From Moritella dasanensis ArB 0140 (GTDB lineage: Bacteria; Pseudomonadota; Gammaproteobacteria; Enterobacterales; Moritellaceae), in the NCBI RefSeq assembly GCF_000276805.1, contig NZ_AKXQ01000036.1, forward strand, positions 1 to 45,753: a stretch of 45,753 nt of DNA. The letters run 5' to 3'. A program made the position numbers and the translations under genes. The notes beneath the pieces were generated by a model. That model was given only the letters and a program-made list of their open reading frames with translations, ran no database searches and was not told the origin of the DNA. The stretch's first letter is position 1. Each line of letters starts with the position of its first letter. Below are positions 17,586 through 28,137 of the stretch, piece by piece.

Positions 17586-20009
17586 ATGGACGCAGTGAAG
17601 CGTAGTATTCATAAATTTGGTGGCAGTAGTTTAGCGGATGCCACTTGTTATCGTCGTGTATCGGCGATTATTAGTGAGCATACTCAAGCTCGCGATCTGA
17701 TTGTTGTGTCTGCGGCAGGTAAAACCACTAATCAATTATTAGAGCTATTACAATTAGCACAAGATGGTGATCAAGCTGCGTCTGAGCGTCTTATTGCCAC
17801 GTGTGAATATCAAGTTAAGTTAATTGCTGAGTTATTAGTCGATGAATTATGCACGCAACTTACTTGTGCACTGCAAGATGATATTCATACCATCGGCCAT
17901 TTATTAGAAAGTAAACTTGATGTTTACACTAAAAACCAAATTCTCGCCCATGGCGAAGTATGGTCGGCACGATTATTAGCGGCATTGTTGAGTCAAAACC
18001 AACTGCCTGCGGATGATTTAGATTCACGGTTGTTTTTAACCACTGAATTAGCCGCTCAGCCAGTGGTCGATGAAGTCGTGTCTCGTCAAAAATTAGCGTT
18101 GTGTTTAGCGACCCTAAATAATCGTGTTGTTGTTACTGGTTTTATTGCTGGAGATGACCAACAACGCACCGTGACATTGGGGCGTAATGGTTCTGATTAT
18201 TCTGCAACCTTATTAGGCGCATTAGTTGATGCCGACCAAACGACGATCTGGAGTGATGTGGCGGGGGTATTTAGTGCCGACCCACGTCGTGTTAAAGATG
18301 CTGAATTACAAACTAAATTATCACTCGACGAAGCGGCAGAACTTGCGCGTTTAGGTTCACCGGTATTACACGCTCGTACTTTACAGCCGGTAGTGGCGAG
18401 TAAACAGCATGTGCAGTTGCGTTGTAGTTATACACCTAGCGAAGGTTCTACCCAGATCCACCGTCGTTTACCCAAAGGTAAGGGTGCCAAAATCGTTACC
18501 TCGATAGATGATCTGTATTTAATCGATATTGAATTTTCAGCAAATGCTGATTACCAAACACAATATGATCAGTTACTTGCCTTGCTTGCCGAACAACAAT
18601 TATCGCCGATTTGCATTAAACGTCGTCCAACCGATCATGTGGTGCGTTTAGGCTATACCGCTGAAATTGTTGAATTCTCACTTTCGGCATTAAAAGTTTA
18701 CCAGCAGCAACAACCGCAGATAAGTGCTATTGATTGCCGCAGTGGCTTTTGTATGGTGGCATTAGTCGGCTCGGGTGTGACTGAAAATGCCCTGCAATCA
18801 CATCAGTTTTATCAGCTGATTTCTGAGCACAATCTGACTTTTGTACAAACTGGTGATAACCATTTAAGTATTTGTGCCGTATTACAAAAAGTAGTACTTG
18901 AACCCTTATTAAAAGAATTGCACACGGTATTATTTAAACAACCGAAACGCATTGGCGTGGTGCTATTTGGTAAAGGTAATATTGGTACTGCTTGGTTATC
19001 TTTGTTTGCTCAGCAACAGCATAAAATACCCGAACAGCAAAATGTAGAGTTATGCTTATGTGGGGTATATGGCTCAAAAGGCGGCGTATTGGACTTCAAT
19101 GGTCTGGATGCTGCGGCGGTACTTGATGATTTCCAACCCGAATCGTTTGTGTGGGAGCAGTTATTATCTAACCTCGCCTTACACCCGTTTGATGAACTAG
19201 TGATTATTGATATCACCGCGAGTGAAGCCATTAGTTATTATTATCCTGAATTTGCTCAACATGGTTTCCACCTTATTTCTGCTAATAAATTTGCCGGCGC
19301 GGCGAACTGTGAATTTTATAATCGGGTTAAGCAAAGTTTTAGCGATAATGAAAGTCACTGGTTCTATAACGCCACCGTTGGTGCTGGGTTACCTATTCAG
19401 TCATCCATGGATATGTTGCAGCACAGCGGCGATCAAGTCACTGCCGTGAGTGGTATTTTCTCTGGTACCTTGTCTTGGTTATTCCAACAATATGATGGTG
19501 AAGTTGCCTTCTCTGAATTAGTTGAACAAGCGTGGCAACAAGGGCTTACAGAACCTGATCCGCGTGAAGATTTGTCCGGTAAAGATGTGCAGCGTAAATT
19601 ACTTATCCTAATTCGTGAAGCGGGTTATGACATGGAACTGGCTGATATCAAATTAGAATCTTTGGTTTCCGAAGATCTGATGAGTTTTAATGTTAATGAA
19701 TTTTTAGAATACTGCGAAGCGCTAGATGAAAAAATACTGCGGATGTTTAACAAAGCTAAAAAGCAGGGGTTAGTATTGCGTTATGTGGCGAACTTTAGCT
19801 GTAAAGAAGGGGCGCAGGTTGGTTTAGAATTCTTAGAACCAACTCATCCGTTTGCCAATTTATTGCCGTGTGATAATATTTTTTCGATTAACAGTCATTG
19901 GTATCGTCATAACCCATTAGTGATCCAAGGACCTGGCGCGGGTAAAGAAGTGACTGCGGGCGCTATTCAGGCGGATCTGTTCCAACTGTGTAAGCTATTC
20001 GCACGTTAA
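17586..20009 (+). CDS. metL: Bifunctional aspartokinase II / homoserine dehydrogenase II
   Basis: An 807-residue fusion. It catalyses aspartate to aspartyl phosphate and aspartate semialdehyde to homoserine. The kinase domain begins KFGGSSLADATCYRRV (residues 9-24) and includes TLGRNGSDYSATLLG. A central ACT-like regulatory region follows. The dehydrogenase domain starts near residue 455 with the Rossmann motif VVLFGKGNIGTAWL, and includes SANKFAGA and LTEPDPREDLSGKDVQRK. Length and motifs fit MetL (810 in E. coli). MetJ operators upstream favour MetL over ThrA. GGGAG precedes the ATG. metB, which normally sits between metJ and metL, is absent. Confidence 0.94.
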   Translation: MDAVKRSIHKFGGSSLADATCYRRVSAIISEHTQARDLIVVSAAGKTTNQLLELLQLAQDGDQAASERLIATCEYQVKLIAELLVDELCTQLTCALQDDIHTIGHLLESKLDVYTKNQILAHGEVWSARLLAALLSQNQLPADDLDSRLFLTTELAAQPVVDEVVSRQKLALCLATLNNRVVVTGFIAGDDQQRTVTLGRNGSDYSATLLGALVDADQTTIWSDVAGVFSADPRRVKDAELQTKLSLDEAAELARLGSPVLHARTLQPVVASKQHVQLRCSYTPSEGSTQIHRRLPKGKGAKIVTSIDDLYLIDIEFSANADYQTQYDQLLALLAEQQLSPICIKRRPTDHVVRLGYTAEIVEFSLSALKVYQQQQPQISAIDCRSGFCMVALVGSGVTENALQSHQFYQLISEHNLTFVQTGDNHLSICAVLQKVVLEPLLKELHTVLFKQPKRIGVVLFGKGNIGTAWLSLFAQQQHKIPEQQNVELCLCGVYGSKGGVLDFNGLDAAAVLDDFQPESFVWEQLLSNLALHPFDELVIIDITASEAISYYYPEFAQHGFHLISANKFAGAANCEFYNRVKQSFSDNESHWFYNATVGAGLPIQSSMDMLQHSGDQVTAVSGIFSGTLSWLFQQYDGEVAFSELVEQAWQQGLTEPDPREDLSGKDVQRKLLILIREAGYDMELADIKLESLVSEDLMSFNVNEFLEYCEALDEKILRMFNKAKKQGLVLRYVANFSCKEGAQVGLEFLEPTHPFANLLPCDNIFSINSHWYRHNPLVIQGPGAGKEVTAGAIQADLFQLCKLFAR

Positions 20010-20048
20010 CTATTTATACGTTAACTATTCATAAGTTAACGAGTTAGC
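20004..20048. repeat. 15-bp tandem repeat across the metL stop codon
   Basis: CGTTAACTATTTATA (20004-20018) is followed by CGTTAACTATTCATA (20019-20033) and a degenerate third copy starting AGTTAACGAG (20034). The first copy includes the final Arg codon and stop of metL. It resembles the duplication at the end of serC. Confidence 0.75.
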
Positions 20049-20085
20049 ACGCTAATGACAGTATTTCCTACGGCTAAACTCTAAC

Positions 20086-20122
20086 ACGCACATAATTCAT
20101 GTTTAAGATGAATTATGTGCGT
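20086..20122. repeat. 15-bp perfect inverted repeat in the metL-metF gap
   Basis: ACGCACATAATTCAT (20086-20100) and ATGAATTATGTGCGT (20108-20122) are perfect complements with a 7-nt loop. No T run follows; instead TTGACT, a likely metF -35, starts at its right end. It may be a weak metL terminator, a processing structure or an operator. Confidence 0.7.
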
Positions 20123-20150
20123 TGACTTTAAGGGGGAAAGTTGTGATGAT
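20122..20150 (+). promoter_or_regulatory. Candidate metF promoter
   Basis: TTGACT (20122-20127) is 17 bp before GATGAT (20145-20150). The expected start point falls inside the met-box array just downstream, as expected for direct repression by MetJ. Confidence 0.45.
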
Positions 20151-20152
20151 GA

Positions 20153-20184
20153 AGACGTACAGAGCTATGGACGTCTAAACATCT
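20153..20184. promoter_or_regulatory. MetJ operator of four contiguous met boxes upstream of metF
   Basis: Four exactly contiguous octamers are AGACGTAC, AGAGCTAT, GGACGTCT and AAACATCT (20153-20184). Against AGACGTCT they match 6, 5, 7 and 6 of 8 positions. An uninterrupted 8-bp register is the signature of MetJ arrays. The array ends 15 bp before the metF ATG. Confidence 0.85.
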
Positions 20185-20187
20185 TAA

Positions 20188-21087
<900 letters not shown>

Positions 21088-21125
21088 CTTTCATTACCTC
21101 TACCTATCATAAATAGACAGATACA

Positions 21126-21157
21126 AAAATGCCGACCCTATTCAGAGTCGGCATTTT
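21126..21157. terminator. Bidirectional terminator between metF and ppc
   Basis: AAAATGCCGAC (21126-21136) and GTCGGCATTTT (21147-21157) form a perfect 11-bp stem with a 10-nt loop. T-rich tails occur on both strands. It serves convergent metF and ppc. Confidence 0.8.
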
Positions 21158-21210
21158 ATTATCTACAGTATTTGTTACCTGCCGTACTTTCTATCGTACT
21201 AACTGTCGTA

Positions 21211-23841
21211 CTAGCCAGTATTACGCATACCAGCAGCAACACCAGCGATACTTACCATTAGGGCTTGCTCGATATCTGGGTTAACGTCTTCATTGCTACG
21301 CGCGCGGCTTAATAGCTCTGCTTGGAGAATATTCAGTGGATCGGTATACGGATTACGTAATTCAATCGACGTTTTGCTCCAAGGCTGGCCATCTAATAAA
21401 TTAGCCTCTGGCGTTAAACCAATAATTAGTTCTGTTGCTAGGGCTAAACTAGCACGCAATTCTTTACCTAAATGCCATAAATCTTCTGTTACCAAACACT
21501 GGTCATAATATTCTGCTAACCAAGCATCGGCTTTCAAGAATACCATTTCAAACATTTCTAAACGGGTATTGAAGAATGGCCATTGCTGTTGCATTTCTTG
21601 CAGTGTTTCACGTTGACCTGAATCCAGCATGTTTTTAAATGCGGCAGTACAGCCTAACCAAGCAGGGAGCATTAAGCGGTTTTGTGTCCATGCAAAGATC
21701 CAAGGGATCGCACGTAAACTTTCTACGCCACCGTTGGGCTTACGTTTTGCAGGGCGACTACCTAATGGCAGTTTACCTAATTCTAGCTCAGGTGTGGCAG
21801 AGCGGAAGTAAGGTACGAATTTTTCATGACCTTGGATATATGAGCGATATTCTTCACATGAATCCGCTGACATTTGATCCATGGCATCACGCCACGCTTG
21901 TTCAGGTGCTGGCGGCGGCAGTAAATTCGCTTCTAGAATTGCACTGGTATAAAGATTTAAGCTTTGTTCTGCGACGTCTGCAAGACCAAACTTAAAGCGG
22001 ATCATTTCACCTTGCTCTGTTACACGTAAACCACCTTTAAGCGAACCTGGAGGTTGAGATAGCAGGGCTGCATGTGCAGGAGCGCCACCACGACCGATAC
22101 TACCACCACGTCCATGGAATAAAGTCAGGTTAATGTCTTCTTGCTCACAGATAGCAACTAATGCTTCTTGTGAACGATATTGTGCCCACGATGCCGCAAT
22201 TACACCCGCATCCTTAGCGGAATCAGAATAACCGATCATAATGTGCTGATGGCCATTGATGTAGTTTTTATACCAATCAATTGCTAATAGGCTGGCTGTT
22301 ACTGTACCGGCATTATTCAGATCGTCTAATGTTTCGAATAATGGCGCTACTGGTAAACGGAATGGACAGCCAGTTTCTTTTAATAGTAGTTGTACAGCTA
22401 ATACATCAGAGGCTTTACGCGCCATTGAGATGATGTAGATACCCAGTGATTCAGGATCTTGTTTTGCCACAGTGCGACAAGTATCAAGTACTTCTTTCAC
22501 ATCTGCAGATGGCTGCCAGCAAATTGGGAGCAGTGGGCGTTTGTTATTTAATTCTTGCAGTAAGAAAGCTTGTTTATCTTGTTCGCTCCACTGTGCATAA
22601 TCGCCTAGACCAAGGTAGCGAGTTACTTCTGCTATCACATCAGTATGACGATCGCTGTCTTGGCGAATATCAAGTTTAACTAAGCTCACACCAAAGCATT
22701 CAACACGACGAATAGTATCGAGTATCGCGCCTTTGGCAATAACAGCCATGCCACAAGCATTTAGCGAGTTGTAACACGCTAATAACGGTTGGCGTAATTG
22801 TGCTGTCTTTGTGATGATGTCACGGCTTTCAGTGGACTCACCTTTAAGCTGTGCCGTTAGGCTAGCCAGCGTCTCGGTTAATTCACTGCGTAATTTTTTC
22901 AGTAATACACGATACGGTTCATGACTTTCACCAACCAATGCACGTAATGTGTCATCACAGTCATTCATGGATAGTTCACTGGTAAGATGCGTTACATCTT
23001 TAAGGAACAAGTGGATCGCCATCCAGCGGCTAGTGAGTAGTACTTCTTCGGTTACTTTTGAGGTAACAAACGGATTACCATCGCGATCACCACCCATCCA
23101 AGAAGTAAACTTAACCGGCGAAGCATCAATAGGTAATTGATAATCTAAACGGTCTTGTAATCGTGTATCTAGGCGGCGTAAGAAGTTTGGTACTGCATCC
23201 CATAATGAATTCTCGACAACGGCAAAGCCCCATTTCGCTTCATCGACAGGCGTTGGACGTACTGTTCTAATTTCGTTAGTGTGCCAAGCTTGTGATACCA
23301 GTTGTTCGATACGCGTCATGAAGACATTGCGTTCTTGATCGCTTAATTCAGTTAGTTCTAGCTGGCTAAGGCATTTATTGATGGCGCCATGCTTGTGGAT
23401 CAGGGTACGACGGGTGATCTCAGTTGGATGCGCGGTCAGTACTAAATCGATATTTAGATTTTTAACTGCAGAAAGTACATCTTCTTCACTGATTTCAGAG
23501 TTATTAAGTTTTGCAAACAGTTCATCAATTGAATCGGGTACACAAACATTATCGGCACAGTTACGTGACGTTGTGTGGAACTGCTCTGCGATATTAGCTA
23601 AGTTTAAGAATTGGCTAAACGCACGTGCAACCGGTAATAGCTCATCATCAGAGAGGCCACGTAGCACGGTGAGTAATTGTGCTCGGTCTTTATCATTACC
23701 GGCGCGTGATGATTTTGCTAGTTGACGAATGGTTTCAATCTTATCGAGGAACTCTTCTCCAAGATGGTCCTTGATTGTATTCCCGAGCACTTGGCCTAAT
23801 AAGCCAACATTACTGCGTAACGCTGCATATTTATCTGACAT
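21211..23841 (-). CDS. ppc: Phosphoenolpyruvate carboxylase
   Basis: An 876-residue enzyme forming oxaloacetate from PEP and bicarbonate. [11 protein letters not shown] carries the catalytic His at 138, the same number as in E. coli. [18 protein letters not shown] and [19 protein letters not shown] hold the catalytic Lys and Arg regions. The C-terminus MRNTG is the typical ending that contributes to the active and allosteric sites. It is followed upstream by argE in the same orientation, the same neighbour as in E. coli. AGGA supports the ATG. Confidence 0.98.
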   Translation of the reverse strand: MSDKYAALRSNVGLLGQVLGNTIKDHLGEEFLDKIETIRQLAKSSRAGNDKDRAQLLTVLRGLSDDELLPVARAFSQFLNLANIAEQFHTTSRNCADNVCVPDSIDELFAKLNNSEISEEDVLSAVKNLNIDLVLTAHPTEITRRTLIHKHGAINKCLSQLELTELSDQERNVFMTRIEQLVSQAWHTNEIRTVRPTPVDEAKWGFAVVENSLWDAVPNFLRRLDTRLQDRLDYQLPIDASPVKFTSWMGGDRDGNPFVTSKVTEEVLLTSRWMAIHLFLKDVTHLTSELSMNDCDDTLRALVGESHEPYRVLLKKLRSELTETLASLTAQLKGESTESRDIITKTAQLRQPLLACYNSLNACGMAVIAKGAILDTIRRVECFGVSLVKLDIRQDSDRHTDVIAEVTRYLGLGDYAQWSEQDKQAFLLQELNNKRPLLPICWQPSADVKEVLDTCRTVAKQDPESLGIYIISMARKASDVLAVQLLLKETGCPFRLPVAPLFETLDDLNNAGTVTASLLAIDWYKNYINGHQHIMIGYSDSAKDAGVIAASWAQYRSQEALVAICEQEDINLTLFHGRGGSIGRGGAPAHAALLSQPPGSLKGGLRVTEQGEMIRFKFGLADVAEQSLNLYTSAILEANLLPPPAPEQAWRDAMDQMSADSCEEYRSYIQGHEKFVPYFRSATPELELGKLPLGSRPAKRKPNGGVESLRAIPWIFAWTQNRLMLPAWLGCTAAFKNMLDSGQRETLQEMQQQWPFFNTRLEMFEMVFLKADAWLAEYYDQCLVTEDLWHLGKELRASLALATELIIGLTPEANLLDGQPWSKTSIELRNPYTDPLNILQAELLSRARSNEDVNPDIEQALMVSIAGVAAGMRNTG

Positions 23842-23997
23842 ACATAATCCTTCAATTCAGTGTGTAATACGGCAACAACTATTATCGTTATGTATGTAAA
23901 ATAACTATATTTAGAGACATTCGTCAACAAAATCGTGTAATTAATACGATTAATTGTGATATTGACTGTAATTTTACTACAAAACGATAATTCTTCG

Positions 23998-25146
23998 TTA
24001 GTTTTTACATGATTGTTCAATCAGTTTTTGGATAATAGCTTGAGTTGGTTTCACTTGGGCTAAATCTAAATATTCATCAGGTTGGTGCGCTTGATTGATG
24101 CTACCTGGACCCATCACAATAGTATCGCAGCCAAGTTGTTGAATAAAAGGCGCTTCGGTACAGTAATTAACGGGGATTACACTTTCACCCGTTAGCTTTT
24201 CAGCTAATTTAATTAATGCCGAGTCTGTATCACAAGCATAAGCAGGGATAGGTTCATGCAGATGATAAACATCGACTGCGCCGGGCCACTGCTTCATGAT
24301 CGGTAATAACGCTTGGTTGAGTAACATGAATAACTCATCTGGATTGACACCTGGAATAGGGCGCATGTCGATGTGTAGCTCACAGCTGCCACAAATACGA
24401 TTCGGGCTATCACCACCGTGTACATGGCCAAAGTTCAATGTCGGTTGTGGGATAACAAAATGATCGCAGGCGTATTGTTCTTTTAATTTACGCTGGAGTA
24501 TTAATAATTGCCCTGTCACTTGATGCATTATCTCAATCGCATTAATACCGTTGGCTGGATCAGAGGAGTGACCGCTGCGTCCAGTAATTCTAATTGCCTC
24601 GGACATATGACCTTTGTGCATAAACACGGGGACCATGTTTGTTGGCTCACCGATTACCGCATAATCTGGGCGGAAGCTTTGCGCTGCCGCAATTGCTCTG
24701 GCACCTGCCATTGTGGTTTCTTCATCGGCGGTAGCGAGTATACGCAAAGGTTTATCGAGTTTTGTTAAATCAATGTTTTTACATGCTTCTAATACAAAGG
24801 CGAAAAACCCCTTCATATCGATAGACCCCAAACCATACCATTTATCGTCTTTTTCGGTCAGTTGGAACGGATCTTTAGTCCATAAACCGTCATCAAATGG
24901 CACGGTATCTGTGTGGCCAGCGAGTAATAACCCGCCATCACCTTGCCCGTAAGTTGCGACTAGATTAAATTTACCATTAGTTTCAGGTACGCTAGTGATA
25001 TTAATGCTAAAACCCAGTTCGCTGAACCAACCGGCAAGTAAGTCGATAACAGGCTTGTTGCTGATATCTAACTCTTTTTCTAATGAGCTGATTGAAGGGG
25101 TTAAGATCAGTGATTTATAAATCTCGTTGAATTTAGGTAGCTGCAT
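23998..25146 (-). CDS. argE: Acetylornithine deacetylase
   Basis: A 382-residue M20-family metallohydrolase converting N-acetylornithine to ornithine, the linear route of arginine synthesis. [13 protein letters not shown] holds the first zinc ligands, [15 protein letters not shown] the catalytic and metal Glu residues, and VIGEPTNM and [15 protein letters not shown] further ligands including the late His. The length matches E. coli ArgE (383). It is divergent from argC, with ArgR-type boxes between them. AGGAA lies upstream of the start. Its presence fits the acetyltransferase domain fused to ArgH, which must regenerate acetylglutamate from acetyl-CoA. Confidence 0.96.
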   Translation of the reverse strand: MQLPKFNEIYKSLILTPSISSLEKELDISNKPVIDLLAGWFSELGFSINITSVPETNGKFNLVATYGQGDGGLLLAGHTDTVPFDDGLWTKDPFQLTEKDDKWYGLGSIDMKGFFAFVLEACKNIDLTKLDKPLRILATADEETTMAGARAIAAAQSFRPDYAVIGEPTNMVPVFMHKGHMSEAIRITGRSGHSSDPANGINAIEIMHQVTGQLLILQRKLKEQYACDHFVIPQPTLNFGHVHGGDSPNRICGSCELHIDMRPIPGVNPDELFMLLNQALLPIMKQWPGAVDVYHLHEPIPAYACDTDSALIKLAEKLTGESVIPVNYCTEAPFIQQLGCDTIVMGPGSINQAHQPDEYLDLAQVKPTQAIIQKLIEQSCKN

Positions 25147-25167
25147 ATTACGTTCCTGTAATGATTG

Positions 25168-25206
25168 ATTGTTTTTTTATGCATAAAAGTTGCATAAAAA
25201 TGTAAT
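25168..25206. promoter_or_regulatory. Pair of ARG boxes (ArgR operator) between argE and argC
   Basis: Two 18-bp boxes lie at 25168-25185 and 25189-25206, separated by exactly 3 bp. That is the spacing of classical ArgR operators. Each matches the core TGAAT-4 W-ATTCA with three mismatches. Box 2 overlaps the candidate argC -35, and the pair overlaps a candidate argE promoter on the minus strand, giving joint repression. Confidence 0.75.
25176..25205 (-). promoter_or_regulatory. Candidate argE promoter
   Basis: On the minus strand TTACAT (complement of 25200-25205) is 18 bp from CATAAA (complement of 25176-25181), inside the ARG-box pair. Both hexamers are moderate matches. Confidence 0.35.
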
Positions 25207-25218
25207 CTGTTTTATTCT
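25190..25218 (+). promoter_or_regulatory. Candidate argCBFGH(A) promoter
   Basis: TTGCAT (25190-25195) lies 17 bp before TATTCT (25213-25218). The -35 falls in ARG box 2. It predicts an untranslated leader of about 165 nt. A second -10-like GATAAT at 25251-25256 overlaps the third ARG box. Confidence 0.5.
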
Positions 25219-25253
25219 CTAATCATCCTTACTTTACAACGTATGGGTTAGAT

Positions 25254-25271
25254 AATGAATCGTTTTTCATG
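25254..25271. promoter_or_regulatory. Third ARG box upstream of argC
   Basis: TGAATCGTTTTTCA (core 25256-25269) matches the core half-sites TGAAT and ATTCA at 9 of 10 positions. That is better than either paired box, although the central W positions are partly C/G. No partner box lies 3 bp away. It is 48 bp downstream of the pair. Confidence 0.5.
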
Positions 25272-25388
25272 GTTTCGACGAGACAGTATTTAAAATGCAT
25301 TAATGTCGCTTAATTTGATTAGGCGAGTGCAACCGAAAAGGGCACAATTGCCCATCGTTTTACAATTTAGCAAACACGGAAGTCAAAC

Positions 25389-26399
25389 ATGTTAAAAACA
25401 ATTTTAGTCGGCGCGACCGGGTATACCGGCGCTGAGCTAGCCCATTACATTACTAAACATCCTGAACTCGAGCTTGCCGGTTTGTATGTTTCAGAACACA
25501 GCTTAGATGCAGGTAAATCGTTTTCTTCTTTATATGGTCATTTATTAAATGTTGTCGACCAAACGATTGAGCCGTTAGCTACTGCTAATATTAAAAACAT
25601 TTGTCAGGATATCGATATCGTTGTACTGGCTACTGCACATGAAGTTAGCCACAATATTGCCGCTGAGTTTTTAGCGCAGGGTACTGTGGTATTTGATTTG
25701 TCGGGTGCTTTTAGAGTTAACGATCCTGCTTTCTACGAAAATTATTACGGCTTTAAACATAACTTCGATAAAGAATTGAAAAGTGCTGTTTATGGTTTAG
25801 CTGAATGGGCGAGTGCTGATATAGCTGAAGCAAATTTGATTGCTGTTCCAGGCTGTTACCCAACGGCGTCGTTATCAGCACTGAAACCATTAGCACAACA
25901 CGGTCTTATCGCTGCTGAACAGAAACCTATTATCAACGCAGTGAGTGGCGTGAGTGGTGCAGGGCGTAAAGCGTCATTAGCTTCTGCTTTTTGCGAAGTG
26001 AGTCATGCCCCTTATGGTGTGTTTAATCACCGTCATCAACCAGAAATTAGTACGCACCTAGGTCATGAGGTTATTTTTACGCCGCACTTGGGTAGCTTTA
26101 AACGTGGCATATTAGCAACAATTAACGTCAAACTAGTTGCTGGCGTAACACCTGAACAAGTAACGGCAGCTTATCAAGAAGCCTATCAAGACCAGCCAAT
26201 GGTACGGTTATTACCAAGTGGCTGGCCAAGTATTAAAGCGGTCGAAAAAACAGCTTATTGCGATCTAGCGTGGCAACAACAAGGACAAGATTTAATTGTT
26301 GTGTCAGCGATTGATAACTTACTAAAAGGTGCTGCTGCACAAGCAATGCAGTGTATTAACATTCGTTTTGGCTTTCCAATGACGACGTCATTAGTATAA
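25389..26399 (+). CDS. argC: N-acetyl-gamma-glutamyl-phosphate reductase
   Basis: A 336-residue NADPH-dependent reductase, third step of the acetylated pathway. The N-terminal Rossmann motif is [11 protein letters not shown]. The catalytic cysteine is in VPGCYPTAS, followed by [18 protein letters not shown] and the C-terminal [13 protein letters not shown] are conserved. The length matches E. coli ArgC (334). GGA precedes the ATG by 8 nt. It is the first gene of argCBFGH(A). Confidence 0.97.
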   Translation: MLKTILVGATGYTGAELAHYITKHPELELAGLYVSEHSLDAGKSFSSLYGHLLNVVDQTIEPLATANIKNICQDIDIVVLATAHEVSHNIAAEFLAQGTVVFDLSGAFRVNDPAFYENYYGFKHNFDKELKSAVYGLAEWASADIAEANLIAVPGCYPTASLSALKPLAQHGLIAAEQKPIINAVSGVSGAGRKASLASAFCEVSHAPYGVFNHRHQPEISTHLGHEVIFTPHLGSFKRGILATINVKLVAGVTPEQVTAAYQEAYQDQPMVRLLPSGWPSIKAVEKTAYCDLAWQQQGQDLIVVSAIDNLLKGAAAQAMQCINIRFGFPMTTSLV

Positions 26400-26409
26400 G
26401 GATATGAAC

Positions 26410-27186
26410 ATGACAACTCCTTTAGTATTAAAACTTGGCGGCGCATTACTTGAAAATGAAACGGCACTTGAGCAGCTTTTTAGTGCATTAACTGAATTTC
26501 AAGCAACCGCATCACGCCCGCTTATCTTGGTGCATGGCGGTGGCTGTTTTGTTGATGAATTATTAGCAAAAATGAACATTGTGAGTGAAAAGAAAAACGG
26601 TTTACGTGTTACCCCTAAAAGCGATATCGGTTATATCACTGGCGCATTAGCGGGCACGGCGAATAAAGTATTAATGGCGCAGGGTATTAAACTTGGCGTT
26701 AAAGTTGTCGGTTTGAGTCTTGCTGACGGTGGTATATCGACCGTAACACAATCAACCGCAGGACTTGGTGCTGTGGGAGAGTGTGAAGCTGGTGACCCAA
26801 CATTGTTAACAGCACTGCTTAGTGGTGGTTTTTTACCTATTATTAGTTCTATTGGTATTGATGCCCAAGGGCAGTTGTTAAACGTCAATGCAGACCAAGC
26901 GGCAACCGCGATTTGCGAAACCATGAATGCAGATTTGGTGATGTTATCTGATGTAGAAGGCATTTTAGATGCGGACATGCAGTTAATTCCTGAAATGAAT
27001 AGCCATTATGCCGATGAATTGATTGCGGCTGGTGTGATTAATGGTGGTATGGAAGTAAAAGTGAGGGCAGCGTTAAAAGCGGCTGCATCATTAAATCGCG
27101 ATATTAAATTAGCGAGTTGGAAAGTGCCTGAACGGTTAGTGGCATTATTAAATGGTGAAGTAGAGGGAACGAAAGTTTCTAGCTAA
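26410..27186 (+). CDS. argB: Acetylglutamate kinase
   Basis: A 258-residue amino-acid kinase phosphorylating N-acetylglutamate. LKLGGALLEN near the N-terminus and VHGGGCFVDELL are the phosphate-binding loops; NVNADQAATAI and LSDVEGILD follow. There is no N-terminal extension of the arginine-inhibited type, so it is the short enterobacterial form (E. coli 257-258). ATG at 26410 is preferred over ATG at 26404, because AAGGA at 26398-26402 lies 7 nt before the former and only 1 nt before the latter. It overlaps closely with the end of argC. Confidence 0.96.
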   Translation: MTTPLVLKLGGALLENETALEQLFSALTEFQATASRPLILVHGGGCFVDELLAKMNIVSEKKNGLRVTPKSDIGYITGALAGTANKVLMAQGIKLGVKVVGLSLADGGISTVTQSTAGLGAVGECEAGDPTLLTALLSGGFLPIISSIGIDAQGQLLNVNADQAATAICETMNADLVMLSDVEGILDADMQLIPEMNSHYADELIAAGVINGGMEVKVRAALKAAASLNRDIKLASWKVPERLVALLNGEVEGTKVSS

Positions 27187-27212
27187 TATTGATCAGATAA
27201 CGGAGTTCGATC

Positions 27213-28118
27213 ATGGAAAATTTATTATCAGTTAAAGATTTAAGTAAACAACAGATCCTTGACTTATTAGCACTAGCTAAAGCAGTGAAAGCCAACCCGG
27301 CTGAATACTCACAGGCATTAGCGGGTAAAAGTATTGTCACCATTTATGAAAAACAGTCACTACGAACACGCGTTACTTTTGATATTGGTATCCATAAGTT
27401 AGGTGGTCATGCGGTTTATCTTGATTCACAAAACGGGGCTATTGGTGAGCGTGAGACAGTAAAAGACTTCGCGGCCAATATTTCTCGTTGGGCAGATGCG
27501 ATTGTTGCACGCGTAGTGAGTCATAAAACGTTAGAAGGTTTAGTTGAACATGGTTCAGTGCCAGTGGTTAACTCTTTATGTGATTTATACCACCCTTGCC
27601 AGGCATTAGCTGATTTCTTAACAATTTCGGAACACTATGAAGATGTTTCTAAAGTGAAATTAGCGTATGTTGGTGAAGGTAATAACGTTACTCATTCATT
27701 AATGCTTACCGGCGCTATCTTAGGTGCTGAAGTGACGGCAGTATGTCCACGTGGCAGTAGTCCAGATGCACAAATTGTTAAACAAGCCATGGCGTTAGCT
27801 GAAATTAGTGGTGGTAAAATAAATGTAACAGATAACCTAGATGACATAGTTGATTATGATGTTATTTATGGTGATACTTGGGTATCAATGGGGGACGACA
27901 CACCATTGGCGCAAGTAAAAGAAAAGTACATGCCGTATCAGATCAACCAAGCGTTGCTGATACGCACAGGAATCAAACATGTATTGCATTGTCAGCCGGC
28001 TCACCGTGAGTTAGAGATCACATCAGAAGTGATGGATGGCGAACACTCGCTGATCTTTGATCAAGCCGAAAATAGAATGCACGCCCAAAATGCAGTTTTA
28101 CTGACATTGCTGAAGTAA
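27213..28118 (+). CDS. argF: Ornithine carbamoyltransferase
   Basis: A 301-residue transcarbamylase making citrulline. The carbamoyl-phosphate loop reads SLRTR (residues 49-53) instead of the classical [17 protein letters not shown] is the HPxQ block. DTWVSMG (221-227) is the ornithine-binding SMG loop that argues for ornithine, not aspartate. The late cysteine is in HCQPAHR (C260) in place of the common HCLPA. It is shorter than E. coli ArgF/ArgI (334). From memory, Shewanella enzymes share these features. It lies inside the arg operon, which supports the anabolic role. Confidence 0.93.
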   Translation: MENLLSVKDLSKQQILDLLALAKAVKANPAEYSQALAGKSIVTIYEKQSLRTRVTFDIGIHKLGGHAVYLDSQNGAIGERETVKDFAANISRWADAIVARVVSHKTLEGLVEHGSVPVVNSLCDLYHPCQALADFLTISEHYEDVSKVKLAYVGEGNNVTHSLMLTGAILGAEVTAVCPRGSSPDAQIVKQAMALAEISGGKINVTDNLDDIVDYDVIYGDTWVSMGDDTPLAQVKEKYMPYQINQALLIRTGIKHVLHCQPAHRELEITSEVMDGEHSLIFDQAENRMHAQNAVLLTLLK

Positions 28119-28137
28119 CATATTAAGGAAAATGAAA

